Positions 8,898-17,779 of a DNA stretch of 64,000 nt are shown piece by piece. Each line of letters starts with the position of its first letter. The stretch's first letter is position 1. The translations under genes and the position numbers were made by a program. The notes under the pieces were generated by a model. The model was given only the letters and a program-made list of their open reading frames with translations, was not told the origin of the DNA and made no database searches. The stretch is from Rhodospirillaceae bacterium (lineage in GTDB: Bacteria > Pseudomonadota > Alphaproteobacteria > Bin65): assembly GCA_011523655.1 (NCBI GenBank), contig WTGH01000010.1:293137-357136 (forward strand), given 5' to 3'.

Positions 8898-9503
8898 CTA
8901 GGGCAGGTGGCCCTTGAGCAGGAACTGGTTCTTGAACATGCCGATGCGGGTCATGACCTCGACATGCGCAACATCGGGATGTCCGTGGATGTGCTCATTG
9001 AGGAAGTTCGCAAACTCGGCGTCCTCGTCGCACACGACCTCGACCAGCAGGTCGAACCGGCCGCTGACCCACATGACGTAGACGACGGCCGCAAGCGGAT
9101 CGAGCCGCCGCGCGACGGTAGCCGGAGCGACTCCCGGCGCTGTCTTGATGCCGAGCATCGCGTCCGTCTCGTAGTCGACGGCCACCGGATCGACCACGGC
9201 CACGATTCGCAGCATGCCTGCCTCGCGCATCCGGGCGACCCGGTTGCGGATCGTCCCGCCCGAGACGCCGAGCTTCTGCCCGACGATGTCGTAGGCTGCG
9301 CGCCCGTCGTCCTGGAGCAGTTGGATGATTTTCTGGTTGAGGTCGTCGAAAGGCGAGGAGAGCGGCGAGACCCTTCCGTCAGGGTCCTCGCCGCTCTGAG
9401 CGGTCACTGCCTGCGATGAGTGAGCATTGGTTCGGGAGGCAATCTCGGTCCGCCGCTCTGCCGACGATGACACACCGTGGTTGTTATCATTTTCCGAATT
9501 CAT
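8898..9503 (-). CDS. Lrp/AsnC-family transcriptional regulator
   Basis: 201 residues. An unusual hydrophilic, Ser/Asn-rich N-terminal tail of about 50 residues precedes the winged helix-turn-helix (DDLNQKIIQLLQDDGRAAYDIVGQKLGVSGGTIRNRVARM, residues about 53-92) and the RAM ligand-binding domain (about 105-195, ending NQFLLKGHLP). The tail may reflect a start further in, but no better-placed start with RBS is evident. The gene is divergent from the glutamine-synthetase-like gene and shares with it an AT-rich 120-base region with a dyad, which it likely binds. It probably senses an amino acid or amine and controls both the Rieske oxygenase and the ligase. Confidence 0.87.
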   Translation of the reverse strand: MNSENDNNHGVSSSAERRTEIASRTNAHSSQAVTAQSGEDPDGRVSPLSSPFDDLNQKIIQLLQDDGRAAYDIVGQKLGVSGGTIRNRVARMREAGMLRIVAVVDPVAVDYETDAMLGIKTAPGVAPATVARRLDPLAAVVYVMWVSGRFDLLVEVVCDEDAEFANFLNEHIHGHPDVAHVEVMTRIGMFKNQFLLKGHLP

Positions 9504-9516
9504 AGCGTATTTTTTG

Positions 9517-9555
9517 CCTAAATTATAAAAATTTCAACAAAAATTTTAATTTAGG
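9517..9555. promoter_or_regulatory. Inverted repeat between the Lrp and ligase genes, operator candidate
   Basis: CCTAAATT (9517-9524) and AATTTAGG (9548-9555) are perfect inverse complements separated by an A+T-only-like centre that itself is nearly symmetrical (AAAATTT on both sides of CAAC). The spacing of about 31 bases centre to centre suits dimers of an Lrp-type regulator. It overlaps the -35 region of the rightward promoter. Confidence 0.55.
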
Positions 9556-9572
9556 TAAAATATTGATATAAT
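9544..9572 (+). promoter_or_regulatory. Promoter for the glutamine-synthetase-like gene
   Basis: A perfect -10 TATAAT (9567-9572) lies 17 bases after a weak -35 TTTTAA (9544-9549), 51 bases before the start codon. The weak -35 overlaps the right arm of the dyad at 9548-9555, as expected for a regulated promoter. Confidence 0.5.
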
Positions 9573-9623
9573 AGAGGCGATTTCGTTAATTCCAGATATG
9601 GATGGAACGAGAGGAACCGAACA

Positions 9624-11030
9624 TTGCAGACCATGGCCGGGGCGCTTCCCGACATCGCGCGCGTCCGCGAAGAGCATGCGAAGCTCGCCGAAACGGGCGT
9701 CCGCTACGTCTTTTCCTGCTGGATCGACATGCACGGGCTGCCGAAGACCAAGCCGGTGCCGCTCAGCGATTTCGAGAATCTGTGCATGGGCAAGGGCCCG
9801 CAATTCGCCGTGCATTCGATCTCGTTCGTGCCGGAACTCGGCGCCTCCGATCCCGACCAGATCCCGATTCCCGATCTCGACACCCTGGTGATCTGTCCGT
9901 GGGACAGCACCTGCGCGTGGATGTTTGCGGACCTGTGGTGGGAAGACGCGCCCTACAACCTGTGCCCCCGGCAGGCGCTCAAGCGGGTGGTGCGCGATAC
10001 TGCAGCGAAGGGCTTCGCCGGCGTCGCCGGCATCGAGCCGGAGTTCATCGTCATGCGCTGGCGCGACGGCAAGCCGGTCAAGGCGTTCGACGACGATCCG
10101 ATGCCCGGCGAGGGCATCCGGCCGCGGCGTCAGGCGTTCGGCTACGACATCGAGTATTCCATCGATTCGATGGGATTTCTCGGCGCGGTCATCGACATAC
10201 TCGAGGATCTGGGCTGGGGGCTGAAGGATGTGGTCTGCGAGGGCAGCTATTCGCAGTTCGAGCTCGATTTCGGTTACACGGACCTGGTCGCAATGGCCGA
10301 CCGGCTGGTGTTTCTGCGGGTGCTGCTGAAAGAAGTCGCCAAGCAACACGGATTGTTCGTCACCTACATGCCCAAGCCGGCGACCGGCGACTGGCGGTCG
10401 GGCGCACATATCAACTACTCGATGCAGAAGGTGGACGCCCCGGGCGTCAACCTCTTCGAGGATTCCGACGGCGGATGGGCGGAAGCCGCCTACCACGCGG
10501 TCGGCGGACTGCTACGGCACGGCGCGGCGCTGACTGCGATCACGGCCTGTACGATCAACTCCTATAACGGCCTGGTCGCCAAGGTCGCCGGGTTCGAAGG
10601 GGGGACATTTACCTGGGCGCCGACGCACATGACCTATGGCAACAACAACCGTTCGGCGATGCTGCGTCTGCCGCAAAACCGGTTCTGCATCGAAAACCGT
10701 GCGTCGGACCTGTGCATGAACCCGTATCTGGCGCTCGCAATGACGACCGCGGCGGCAGTCGCCGGCGTGATCGAAGGCGCCGATCCCGGTCCGCCGATCA
10801 ACAAGGATCTGTATGTTACGCCGGAAGAAGAAATACTCGCCGCCGGCGGGCGCCGCCTGCCCCGGAACCTCCTCGAAGCAACCGAGGACCTGATTGCCGA
10901 TCCGCTCGCCGCCGAAGTGCTCGGCTCCGCCATGCTGAAGTCTTGGTCCGCCTACAAGTTCGACGAGTGGGAGCGTTACCACCAGGCGGTAACCGACTGG
11001 GAGGTGCAGGAGTATCTGCGGCTCTATTGA
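9624..11030 (+). CDS. Glutamine synthetase-like ligase (type III/GlnT or gamma-glutamylamide synthetase group)
   Basis: 468 residues with the whole glutamine synthetase fold. The N-terminal beta-grasp carries VRYVFSCWIDMHGLPKTK; the catalytic domain has metal Glu residues in GIEPEFIV (Glu138, Glu140) and CEGSYSQFELDF, the NNRSAMLRLP nucleotide/Arg block and ENRASDLCMNPYLALA. The FVTYMPKPATGDWRSGAHINYS segment fits the GlnT and gamma-glutamylmethylamide-synthetase branches better than housekeeping GlnA, so it may join glutamate to ammonia or to an amine. The start is a TTG with GAGAGG 9 bases upstream; an ATG three codons later is less well spaced. Next to a Rieske oxygenase and Lrp regulator, a role in amine nitrogen assimilation is plausible inference. 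Confidence 0.82.
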   Translation: MQTMAGALPDIARVREEHAKLAETGVRYVFSCWIDMHGLPKTKPVPLSDFENLCMGKGPQFAVHSISFVPELGASDPDQIPIPDLDTLVICPWDSTCAWMFADLWWEDAPYNLCPRQALKRVVRDTAAKGFAGVAGIEPEFIVMRWRDGKPVKAFDDDPMPGEGIRPRRQAFGYDIEYSIDSMGFLGAVIDILEDLGWGLKDVVCEGSYSQFELDFGYTDLVAMADRLVFLRVLLKEVAKQHGLFVTYMPKPATGDWRSGAHINYSMQKVDAPGVNLFEDSDGGWAEAAYHAVGGLLRHGAALTAITACTINSYNGLVAKVAGFEGGTFTWAPTHMTYGNNNRSAMLRLPQNRFCIENRASDLCMNPYLALAMTTAAAVAGVIEGADPGPPINKDLYVTPEEEILAAGGRRLPRNLLEATEDLIADPLAAEVLGSAMLKSWSAYKFDEWERYHQAVTDWEVQEYLRLY

Positions 11031-11128
11031 GATCATCGGTTCGCGGACGCTCCGTGGCCAACGGACGGGCGGCAATTCCGGCGTCATCACAGGAGTGCCT
11101 GCGAAGGAATTGCGCGCGGCGGTGAAGG

Positions 11129-12151
11129 ATGTCTGAATTGGAGCAGAGCCACGAGATTTTCGAGCTCGGCGCAGTGCCGCTCCAGTCCGGCACGACGCTG
11201 CCGGATGCGAAGCTCGCCTACAAAGCCTATGGCTCGCTCAACGCGCGCGGCGACAACGCGATCGTCATGCCGACTTTCTACACGGGCACGCATGTCCGCA
11301 ACGAGGGCTACCTGCGGACGGTGCCGGCGCTCGATCCATCGCGCTATTTCATCGTCTCGATCAATATGTTCGGCAATGGCCTGTCGTCGTCGCCAAGCAC
11401 CACCGCGCCGCCGTTCGACGGTCCGCGCTTCCCCGCCGTCACGCTTTACGACAACATTGCCTGCCAGCACCGGTTGCTCACCGCGCTTGGCGTGAAGCGC
11501 ATTGCCCTCGTGCTCGGATGGTCCATGGCCGGGTGCCAGACGTATCAGTGGGCGGCGCAGTTTCCGGACATGGTCGGCGCTGTCCTGCCATTCTGCGCCT
11601 CGGCGCGCACCTCGCCGCACAACAAGGTGTTTCTGGAGGGGGTAAAGGCGGCGCTCCTGGCCGACGGCGCCTTTGCAGGCGGCGACTACACCGCGCCGCC
11701 CGAGGCGGGTCTCCGGGCCTTCGGCCGGGTCTACGCGGGCTGGGCGTATTCGCAGACCTTCTATCGCGAGCGACTCCACCGCGAACTCGGTTTCGAGACC
11801 TGGGAGGAATTGCTGCTCGACTGGGAACGCGATCATCTCGACTGGGACGCTAACGACTTGCTGGCCAAGCTTCGGACCTGGCAACTCGGCGACATCAGCG
11901 CCAACGAACGCTACCGGGGGGATTTCGAAAGCGCGCTGCGCGCTATCCGCGCCCGGGCGATCCTCGTCCCCTGCACGACCGACCTCTACTTCCCGCCCGA
12001 GGATAACGCTATCGAGGCCCGGCACATGCCGAATGCCGAACTCCGGCCCTTCGACTCGCCCTGGGGCCACTGCGTGGCGTCGCCGAGCCGCGCCGGCAGC
12101 GATTTCCTGCGCTTCCTCAATTCTTGCGTATCGGACCTGCTGGCCGGTTGA
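11129..12151 (+). CDS. MetX-like alpha/beta hydrolase (homoserine acetyltransferase family)
   Basis: 340 residues. The opening with LAYKAYGSLNARGDNAIVMP and the PSRYFIVSINMFGNGLSSSP segment match the MetX/homoserine O-acetyltransferase superfamily. The nucleophile elbow is GWSMAG (Ser132) where true MetX enzymes have GGSMGG; the late Asp (PCTTDLYFPPED) and His (PWGHCVAS) complete the triad. The altered elbow and lack of other methionine genes suggest an acyltransferase or hydrolase with another substrate. It follows the ligase by 98 bases on the same strand, so it may share its promoter. Confidence 0.75.
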   Translation: MSELEQSHEIFELGAVPLQSGTTLPDAKLAYKAYGSLNARGDNAIVMPTFYTGTHVRNEGYLRTVPALDPSRYFIVSINMFGNGLSSSPSTTAPPFDGPRFPAVTLYDNIACQHRLLTALGVKRIALVLGWSMAGCQTYQWAAQFPDMVGAVLPFCASARTSPHNKVFLEGVKAALLADGAFAGGDYTAPPEAGLRAFGRVYAGWAYSQTFYRERLHRELGFETWEELLLDWERDHLDWDANDLLAKLRTWQLGDISANERYRGDFESALRAIRARAILVPCTTDLYFPPEDNAIEARHMPNAELRPFDSPWGHCVASPSRAGSDFLRFLNSCVSDLLAG

Positions 12152-12182
12152 GACCGGCGATCTGCGTGGCGACCGCGCTTTC

Positions 12183-13334
12183 TCAGGAAAGGCGTATGGT
12201 CCAGAGCAGGGCGTCCCCGTCGGCCTCGGCGTCGACCGTCATGAATTGGCGGTGCGACGCGACGGCGCCGCGCCACAGCTCGATCCAGCAGGCAAGCAGG
12301 TTTTCGCGTTCGGCGCCGGTGAGACCGCGCACGATCCGCAGGCCGGTCTGGCGCAGTCTGACGGCGGGTTCGCCGGCGTGTTTCGCGGAATTTTCCATGT
12401 CGATCCGGTCGCCCATGCCGCTGAACATGGCGCGCAGGAATGCGGCTGCATCCGCCGGTCCGCCGTCCACGGCGCCCACGGCGTCGGCCATCCGGCGGTA
12501 GTGCTGCAAGCCGGTCAGCCGCGCCGCCAGCATGCCATGCTGCAGCGCTTTCGCCTCGCCGATCGCGTGGACCAGTTCGCCGATACCGTTCCGGATATAC
12601 TCGACGGCGTAGTTCCGCCTGGCTTTCGCGCGGCGTTCATCGTTCCACTCGGCTGCAGGCAGGGCGGGCTGCCGGTCCGGATCCGCCGCCGGTGGGCGTT
12701 CGGCGGGCACAAAGACCAGGCGTTCATCTTCGCCGATGTCGCGGTCGTATTCCCTGAAGTATCCGCACAGGCCGAACTGGCCGGTCATATCCTCCGAGAC
12801 GCAGACGAAGCCGAGCCGCGGATTGTTCAGCGACACGCCGTTCTGCGCATACCAGCCGCGCAGGAAGCCTCGGCTCGCTTCGATCGGGACGCCGCAGATC
12901 GCCGGCCCGTCATACATCCATCGCGGATAGCGGAAGCGCACCCAGGCTTTGGTCGCGGATTCCTCGATATAGTCGACCCCGACGCCGCCGATGCCGTTCG
13001 AGAGGACGTGATATTTTGCACAAGCCACGGCGTCCGGCTGGCCTTCGAGGCCCAGCGTCCGCAAACCCGCAAGGAACTTTTCTTCGTGCTGGCGGCGGAA
13101 CAGCCGGAACATCCAGTCGCCGACCGCCTCCGGACCTTCGCGGGTTGCGACCATCAGCTGGAGGCCGAGCAGGTATTGGTGATGCAACCCCGCCTGGGCG
13201 GACACCGCCGCCGGGAGAACGGACGCCTGTGCGCCGGGACTGGCCATTGCCTGCATTCGCTCCATTACCGCGCGGATACTCTGCCGGTCCCCGGAAGCTA
13301 TCGCACAAAGGCCCGCTCCGGCGCCATATTCCAC
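12183..13334 (-). CDS. Uncharacterised protein next to the Liv/Tm-1-like operon
   Basis: 383 residues from a GTG start; an ATG at codon 24 (13265) is an alternative. I do not recognise the family. It is predicted soluble, with no signal peptide or membrane segment. Residues about 95-210 contain conserved-looking blocks, CAKYHVLSNGIGGVGVDY, WVRFRYPRWMYDGPAICG and GLCGYFREYDRD, with several Cys, Trp and His residues; the C-terminal third is helical and Ala/Arg-rich. It is transcribed away from the livH operon with 255 bases between them, so both could share a control region. The coding character (GC-rich third positions, no in-frame disruption over 1.15 kb) supports a real gene. Confidence 0.6.
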   Translation of the reverse strand: MEYGAGAGLCAIASGDRQSIRAVMERMQAMASPGAQASVLPAAVSAQAGLHHQYLLGLQLMVATREGPEAVGDWMFRLFRRQHEEKFLAGLRTLGLEGQPDAVACAKYHVLSNGIGGVGVDYIEESATKAWVRFRYPRWMYDGPAICGVPIEASRGFLRGWYAQNGVSLNNPRLGFVCVSEDMTGQFGLCGYFREYDRDIGEDERLVFVPAERPPAADPDRQPALPAAEWNDERRAKARRNYAVEYIRNGIGELVHAIGEAKALQHGMLAARLTGLQHYRRMADAVGAVDGGPADAAAFLRAMFSGMGDRIDMENSAKHAGEPAVRLRQTGLRIVRGLTGAERENLLACWIELWRGAVASHRQFMTVDAEADGDALLWTIRLS

Positions 13335-13589
13335 CGGGTCCGGCGCGTCCCGAAGATACGCGGTTGCGGGTTTCGGCGGGTTGGGACAGACTGTCCGGCA
13401 GGATCGAACGCAATGCCGGCCGCGAAACCGGGTCTCAACCGGTCAGCCGGTCGTTTGGCGCATCCGGGTCGGCCCGGACGCTTCGGGGAGAGTCGGAATA
13501 TGGCCGTTTCGTGGGCCGCCCGGGCCGCGAATTTTGCACGCATCGCGACGACGTTTCCGTTCGATAACCGCATCGGGGCCTGATCTGCC

Positions 13590-14600
13590 GTGCGGAAACC
13601 GATGCAGCGCCGCACTGTTCTGATTCTCGGAATCGTTCTGCTGGCTGCTGCGCTGTTGTGGATGATCTTCGCGGTCTGGCCGGACTGGCTGATCGGCGCC
13701 ATCGGCCGCAAGAAGACATTCGTCAACACTCTGCTTAACGGCATTACCCTCGGCGGCCTGTATTTCCTGGTGGCGAGCGGCTTCACGCTGGTCTTCGGCC
13801 TGATGCGCAACGTCAATCTCGCGCACGGCTCGATGTATCTGCTCGGCGGCTACATCGGCTACGAGGTGGCGGAAGCGACCGGGAGCTGGTTTTTCGGGCT
13901 CGCCGTCGCCTTCCTCGCCATAGCGGTCAGCGGGATCGCATTGCAGGTGGCTGTTTTCCGGCGGATGCAGGGAGACGAACTGCGCCAGACCCTGGTGACC
14001 ATCGGCATATCGATCATCGCCGCCGATCTGATGCTGGCCGTCTGGACCGGCACAACCTACCAGTTCGATACTCCTGAGGGACTCTACGGCGCCGTCGTCC
14101 TGCCGGTGATCTCGGTCATCAAGTCGTCCGGCGCGCCGGTGTTCATCAAATATCCGATGTACCGGCTCACCGTGCTCGGCGTTGCCGTGGTCGTCGGTAT
14201 CGGCCTCTGGTTGTTCCTGAACCGCACCCGCATCGGCATGATGATCAGGGCCGGCGTCAACGACCGGGAAATGCTCGCAGCCTCCGGCGTGAACGTGCAT
14301 TTCGTCTTCGCCCTGGTCTTCGCCATCGGCGCGGGTCTGGCCGGTTTCGCCGGTGTGGTCGGCGGCACGGCGCTGTCGATCGCCCCGGGGGAGGATATCC
14401 GCTACCTGCTGGCCTCGCTCGTCGTCGTGATCGTCGGCGGCCTCGGCTCTGTGACCGGGGCCGCGATAGGCGCCCTGCTCATCGGCCTCGCGGAGCAGTT
14501 CGGTCTGGCTTATTTTCCGACCTACGGCGTGGTGCTGACCTTCCTGATCATGGTCGGCGTGCTCGCCGTCCGGCCCCAGGGAATCATGGGGACGCGCTGA
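13590..14600 (+). CDS. livH: Branched-chain amino acid-type ABC permease LivH
   Basis: 336-residue inner-membrane permease with about 8-9 hydrophobic segments. NTLLNGITLGGLYFLVASGFTLVFGLMRNVNLAHGSMY is split here only for reading; its NLAHG element and the LAASGVNVHFVFA loop (coupling helix) are LivH hallmarks. The N-terminal 20 residues add an extra hydrophobic helix. First gene of a long operon: livM follows after one base. Substrates of this family include amino acids, amides, urea and aromatic acids; catabolic genes downstream suggest an organic acid or ring compound, by inference. Confidence 0.9.
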   Translation: MRKPMQRRTVLILGIVLLAAALLWMIFAVWPDWLIGAIGRKKTFVNTLLNGITLGGLYFLVASGFTLVFGLMRNVNLAHGSMYLLGGYIGYEVAEATGSWFFGLAVAFLAIAVSGIALQVAVFRRMQGDELRQTLVTIGISIIAADLMLAVWTGTTYQFDTPEGLYGAVVLPVISVIKSSGAPVFIKYPMYRLTVLGVAVVVGIGLWLFLNRTRIGMMIRAGVNDREMLAASGVNVHFVFALVFAIGAGLAGFAGVVGGTALSIAPGEDIRYLLASLVVVIVGGLGSVTGAAIGALLIGLAEQFGLAYFPTYGVVLTFLIMVGVLAVRPQGIMGTR

Positions 14601-14601
14601 G

Positions 14602-15669
14602 ATGTTCGGCATCGAGCGGAATTCCGGCCGTTACCCGCTGGGCATCAACCCGGCGGTGCTGCTCGCCGCGGTCTTCCTGATCGCCTATCCGCTCTTTACG
14701 TCGGATTTCTTCACCTTCCAGATCGGTGCCTACTCGCTGATCCTGGGGACCATCGCGCTGTCGCTGACGATGCTTGCCGGGTATGGCGGCATGGTCAGCA
14801 TCGCGCAGATGACGGTTGCCGGATTTGCCGCCTACCTGATGGCAATCCTTGGCACCAACAGCGTCGGTGTGATGGGGCTGGGATGGCCGTGGTGGCTGAC
14901 CGTCGTTATTGCGATCCTCGGCGCGGCGCTGCTCAGCACCTTCATCGGCGCCATCGCTGCGCGCACCGAAGGCATCTACACCATCATGATCACGCTGGCG
15001 ATCGCCGTCGCCTTCTTCTATTTCGTGCGCCAGAACTATGTGATCTTCAACGGGTTCACCGGCTTCGCGGGCATCAAGCCGCCGACCCTGTTCGGCGTGT
15101 ACTGGCGCGATCCGACGCCGTTCTACTATCTCACCCTGGCGATCGCGGCCTTCTTCTATTTCGCCGTGCTTTACGGCGCCCGCTCGACCTTCGGCCTGGG
15201 GCTGCAAGCGGTCCGGGACAATCCGCGGCGCGTGCGGGCGCTCGGCATCAATGTCTTCCTGCATCGCATCGCTGCCTATTTCTACGCCGGACTGATCGCG
15301 GGAACCGCCGGCGTTCTGCTGGTCTGGTTCAATGGCCGCGTTTCGCCGGGCATCGTCGGCGTCGACATGGCGATCGACATACTTGTCATCGCCGTGGTCG
15401 GCGGCATGCGGGCGCCCATCGGACCCTTCCTGGGCGCCATCGCCTTCGTATTACTCGAGAATTTCGCAATCGACCTGATCGACCGCGAGCGTTTCAACAC
15501 CGTGATCGGCCTCGCTTTCCTGCTCGTGGTGTTGTTTTCGCCGGACGGCCTGCTCGGACTTTGGCGCCGGATGGAATCGAGAATCCGGCTGCCGCGCGCG
15601 AACGTCCGCTGGGGCGTGCGCGCCAACCGGGGCGACTGGCATCCCGCCGGTTCGCCCGAACGCATGTAA
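14602..15669 (+). CDS. livM: Branched-chain amino acid-type ABC permease LivM
   Basis: 355 residues, about 9-10 membrane segments. The YGGMVSIAQMTVAGFAAY segment, RSTFGLGLQAVRDNPRRVRALGIN (cytoplasmic coupling loop) and the late VGGMRAPIGPFLGA/ LFSPDGLLGL motifs are characteristic of LivM. It pairs with LivH to form the channel. The stop of livH and this ATG are one base apart; the binding-protein gene follows after 15 bases with a strong RBS (GAGGGAGAAAAAGC). Confidence 0.92.
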   Translation: MFGIERNSGRYPLGINPAVLLAAVFLIAYPLFTSDFFTFQIGAYSLILGTIALSLTMLAGYGGMVSIAQMTVAGFAAYLMAILGTNSVGVMGLGWPWWLTVVIAILGAALLSTFIGAIAARTEGIYTIMITLAIAVAFFYFVRQNYVIFNGFTGFAGIKPPTLFGVYWRDPTPFYYLTLAIAAFFYFAVLYGARSTFGLGLQAVRDNPRRVRALGINVFLHRIAAYFYAGLIAGTAGVLLVWFNGRVSPGIVGVDMAIDILVIAVVGGMRAPIGPFLGAIAFVLLENFAIDLIDRERFNTVIGLAFLLVVLFSPDGLLGLWRRMESRIRLPRANVRWGVRANRGDWHPAGSPERM

Positions 15670-15684
15670 AGAGGGAGAAAAAGC

Positions 15685-16938
15685 ATGTTGAAAGTTGCAG
15701 GAAAAACCCTGCTGGCGGCGGCGGTCCTTGCCGTAGCAAGCCCCGCCGTGGCGCAGGATACCATCAAGATGGGCGGGCTTGCGACCCTGGAAGGCGCCTT
15801 TGCTGCGCCGGGCCAGGACAGCATCCGCGGCATCAGGATGGCGCTGGAGGAGCACAAATACACCGCCGGTGGCAAGAAGATCGAACTGATCACCGGTTCG
15901 TCGGATGCCTCGCCGGCCAGCGCTATCCGCGCCACCCGTAAGCTGGTCGAGCAGGACGGTGTCCAGGTCATGATCGGGCCGCTGTCCGGCTCCGAGGGCC
16001 TCGCGGTCAAGGACTATGCCAAGACCAAGCCCAACGTGACGTTCATCAACGGGACGTCGGCGGCGCAGGATACGACTCTGCGCAATCCGGCGCCGAACTT
16101 CTTCCGCTTCTCGACGGAAGGCGCCCAGTGGATGGCCGGCCTCGGCGAGTATGCCTACAAGGTCAAGAAATACCGCAAGGTCGCCGTTCTGGCGGAAGAC
16201 TATTCCTTCCCCTACACCCAGGTGTTCGGGTTCCTGGAGCCGTTCTGCCGCCTCGGCGGCAAGGCGCCGATCGATGCGCGTTTCTGGGTGCCGATCGGCA
16301 ACAAGGACTATTCGTCCGTCATCGCCGCGCTGCCTGACGATGTCGACGCGATCTACGTCGCCCTCGGCGGCGCCGACGCGATCAACTTCCTGAGCCAGTA
16401 TCAGCAGGCGGGCGGCGGGCTGCCTCTGATCGCCGGGTCGATCACCGTCGACCAGACCGTGCTGGGCTCGAAGGGTAAGATCCGCGAGACCGTGATCGGC
16501 ACGCCGTCGGCCGGGCCGATTTCCGATACCTGGGACGACCCGCGCTGGAAAGCCTTCGTTGCGCAATACAAGAAAATGTTCGCAGGGAAGGGCGGATTCC
16601 CGTCGCCGTCGTTGTTCGCCCACGGCTATTACATCAATACCAAGGCCGCGCTGCTGGCCCTGGACCAGGTGAAGGGTGATCTGTCCGACGGCGGCAAGAA
16701 GTTCCGGGCGGCCCTTTCGTCGCTCAAGTTTGAGACGCCGACCGGCATGGTTTCGCTCGACCCGCGTCGCAATGCCATCGCCGACATGTTCCTGACGGAA
16801 GTCGTCGTGGGCCCGGACGGCAATCTGGTCAACAAGACGATCGGGGTTACCAAGCAGGTCTCCCAGACCTTCGGGGTCAAATATGAGGAGTTCCTGAAAT
16901 ACGGCCCGGTCAGCCGCACCAACCCGCCCTGCAAATAG
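15685..16938 (+). CDS. LivK-like periplasmic substrate-binding protein
   Basis: 417 residues with a Sec signal peptide (LLAAAVLAVASPAVAQ, cleavage near residue 23-24). The mature protein opens DTIKMGGLATLEGAFAAPGQ and continues with RGIRMALEEH and TRKLVEQDGVQVMIGPLSGSEGLAVKDY, the type I periplasmic-binding fold of LivK/amide-urea receptors. It ends with a Cys-containing tail (NPPCK). As the receptor for the LivHMGF importer it defines the operon's substrate, which cannot be read from sequence. The gene lies between livM and livG, and its stop codon overlaps a small CCGCCC/GGGCGG hairpin. Confidence 0.9.
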   Translation: MLKVAGKTLLAAAVLAVASPAVAQDTIKMGGLATLEGAFAAPGQDSIRGIRMALEEHKYTAGGKKIELITGSSDASPASAIRATRKLVEQDGVQVMIGPLSGSEGLAVKDYAKTKPNVTFINGTSAAQDTTLRNPAPNFFRFSTEGAQWMAGLGEYAYKVKKYRKVAVLAEDYSFPYTQVFGFLEPFCRLGGKAPIDARFWVPIGNKDYSSVIAALPDDVDAIYVALGGADAINFLSQYQQAGGGLPLIAGSITVDQTVLGSKGKIRETVIGTPSAGPISDTWDDPRWKAFVAQYKKMFAGKGGFPSPSLFAHGYYINTKAALLALDQVKGDLSDGGKKFRAALSSLKFETPTGMVSLDPRRNAIADMFLTEVVVGPDGNLVNKTIGVTKQVSQTFGVKYEEFLKYGPVSRTNPPCK

Positions 16939-16969
16939 AACGGGGCGGACAGCGCAGCCGAGGTCCCCG

Positions 16970-17779
16970 TTGGACGAACCCGGCACCGCCGTCCCGCGTT
17001 CCGCCCTGCCGCAGGCCGGGCAGTTCGCGCTGGAGCTGACCGGCGTCGGCCGCCTTTTCGGCGCGCTGGTGGCGATGGCGGACATCGACATGACCGTTCG
17101 CGCCGGCGAGCGGCGGGCGGTGCTGGGTTCCAACGGGGCCGGAAAGACCACCCTGTTCAATGCGATCACGGGTGACTTTCCGCCGACCTCGGGGCGCGTC
17201 AGACTGTTCGGCGAGGACGTGACGTATCTGCCGGTTCACGAGCGGATCCGTCGCGGCCTCCGCCGGACCTATCAGATTTCGCTGCTCTTCAGCGGCCTCA
17301 CAGTTATCGAGAACATCTTTCTCGCCTGTCGGGGCGTCGGGCGCGGGCGGCACTCGCTGCTGCGGCCGCGCCGCGACGACGGCGCCATGGAGATGGCGGA
17401 GACGCTGCTCCAAGCCGTCCATCTCGACGACCGGCGCGATACGCCGGTGGCCGAACTCAGCCACGGGCAACAGCGGCAGCTCGAGGTGGCGCTCGCCCTG
17501 TCGGGCGCGCCGCGGCTGATCCTGTTCGACGAACCCGCGGCAGGACTGTCGCCGAGCGAACGCGCCGATCTGGTCGAGATTCTGCAGTCCCTGCCGGCGC
17601 ATATCGGCTTCATCATCATCGAACACGACATGGATGTCGCGCTGCGCGTCGCGGAGCGGGTCACCATGATGCACAACGGGCGAATCTTCAAACAGGGGAA
17701 GCCCGAAGAGATCGAGAACGATCCCGAGGTCCAGGAACTGTATCTCGGGCACGGCGGCAACGGGGCCGGGCATGCGTAG
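16970..17779 (+). CDS. livG: Branched-chain amino acid-type ABC ATPase LivG
   Basis: 269 residues. The start is TTG at 16970 with GAGG six bases upstream; no ATG or GTG exists between the preceding stop and the ATPase domain, whose first strand [16 protein letters not shown] starts at about residue 21. Walker [11 protein letters not shown]-loop in [10 protein letters not shown], signature [10 protein letters not shown], Walker B LILFDEP and H-loop IEHDMDV are all intact. LSHGQ in place of LSGGQ is usual for LivG. The downstream gene begins inside its last codons (8-base overlap), indicating translational coupling. Confidence 0.93.
   Translation: MDEPGTAVPRSALPQAGQFALELTGVGRLFGALVAMADIDMTVRAGERRAVLGSNGAGKTTLFNAITGDFPPTSGRVRLFGEDVTYLPVHERIRRGLRRTYQISLLFSGLTVIENIFLACRGVGRGRHSLLRPRRDDGAMEMAETLLQAVHLDDRRDTPVAELSHGQQRQLEVALALSGAPRLILFDEPAAGLSPSERADLVEILQSLPAHIGFIIIEHDMDVALRVAERVTMMHNGRIFKQGKPEEIENDPEVQELYLGHGGNGAGHA

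Noticed and set aside
11129..12151. True homoserine O-acetyltransferase (metX)
   Set aside because: The nucleophile elbow is GWSMAG where MetX has GGSMGG, and no methionine-pathway gene is adjacent, so only the superfamily is claimed.
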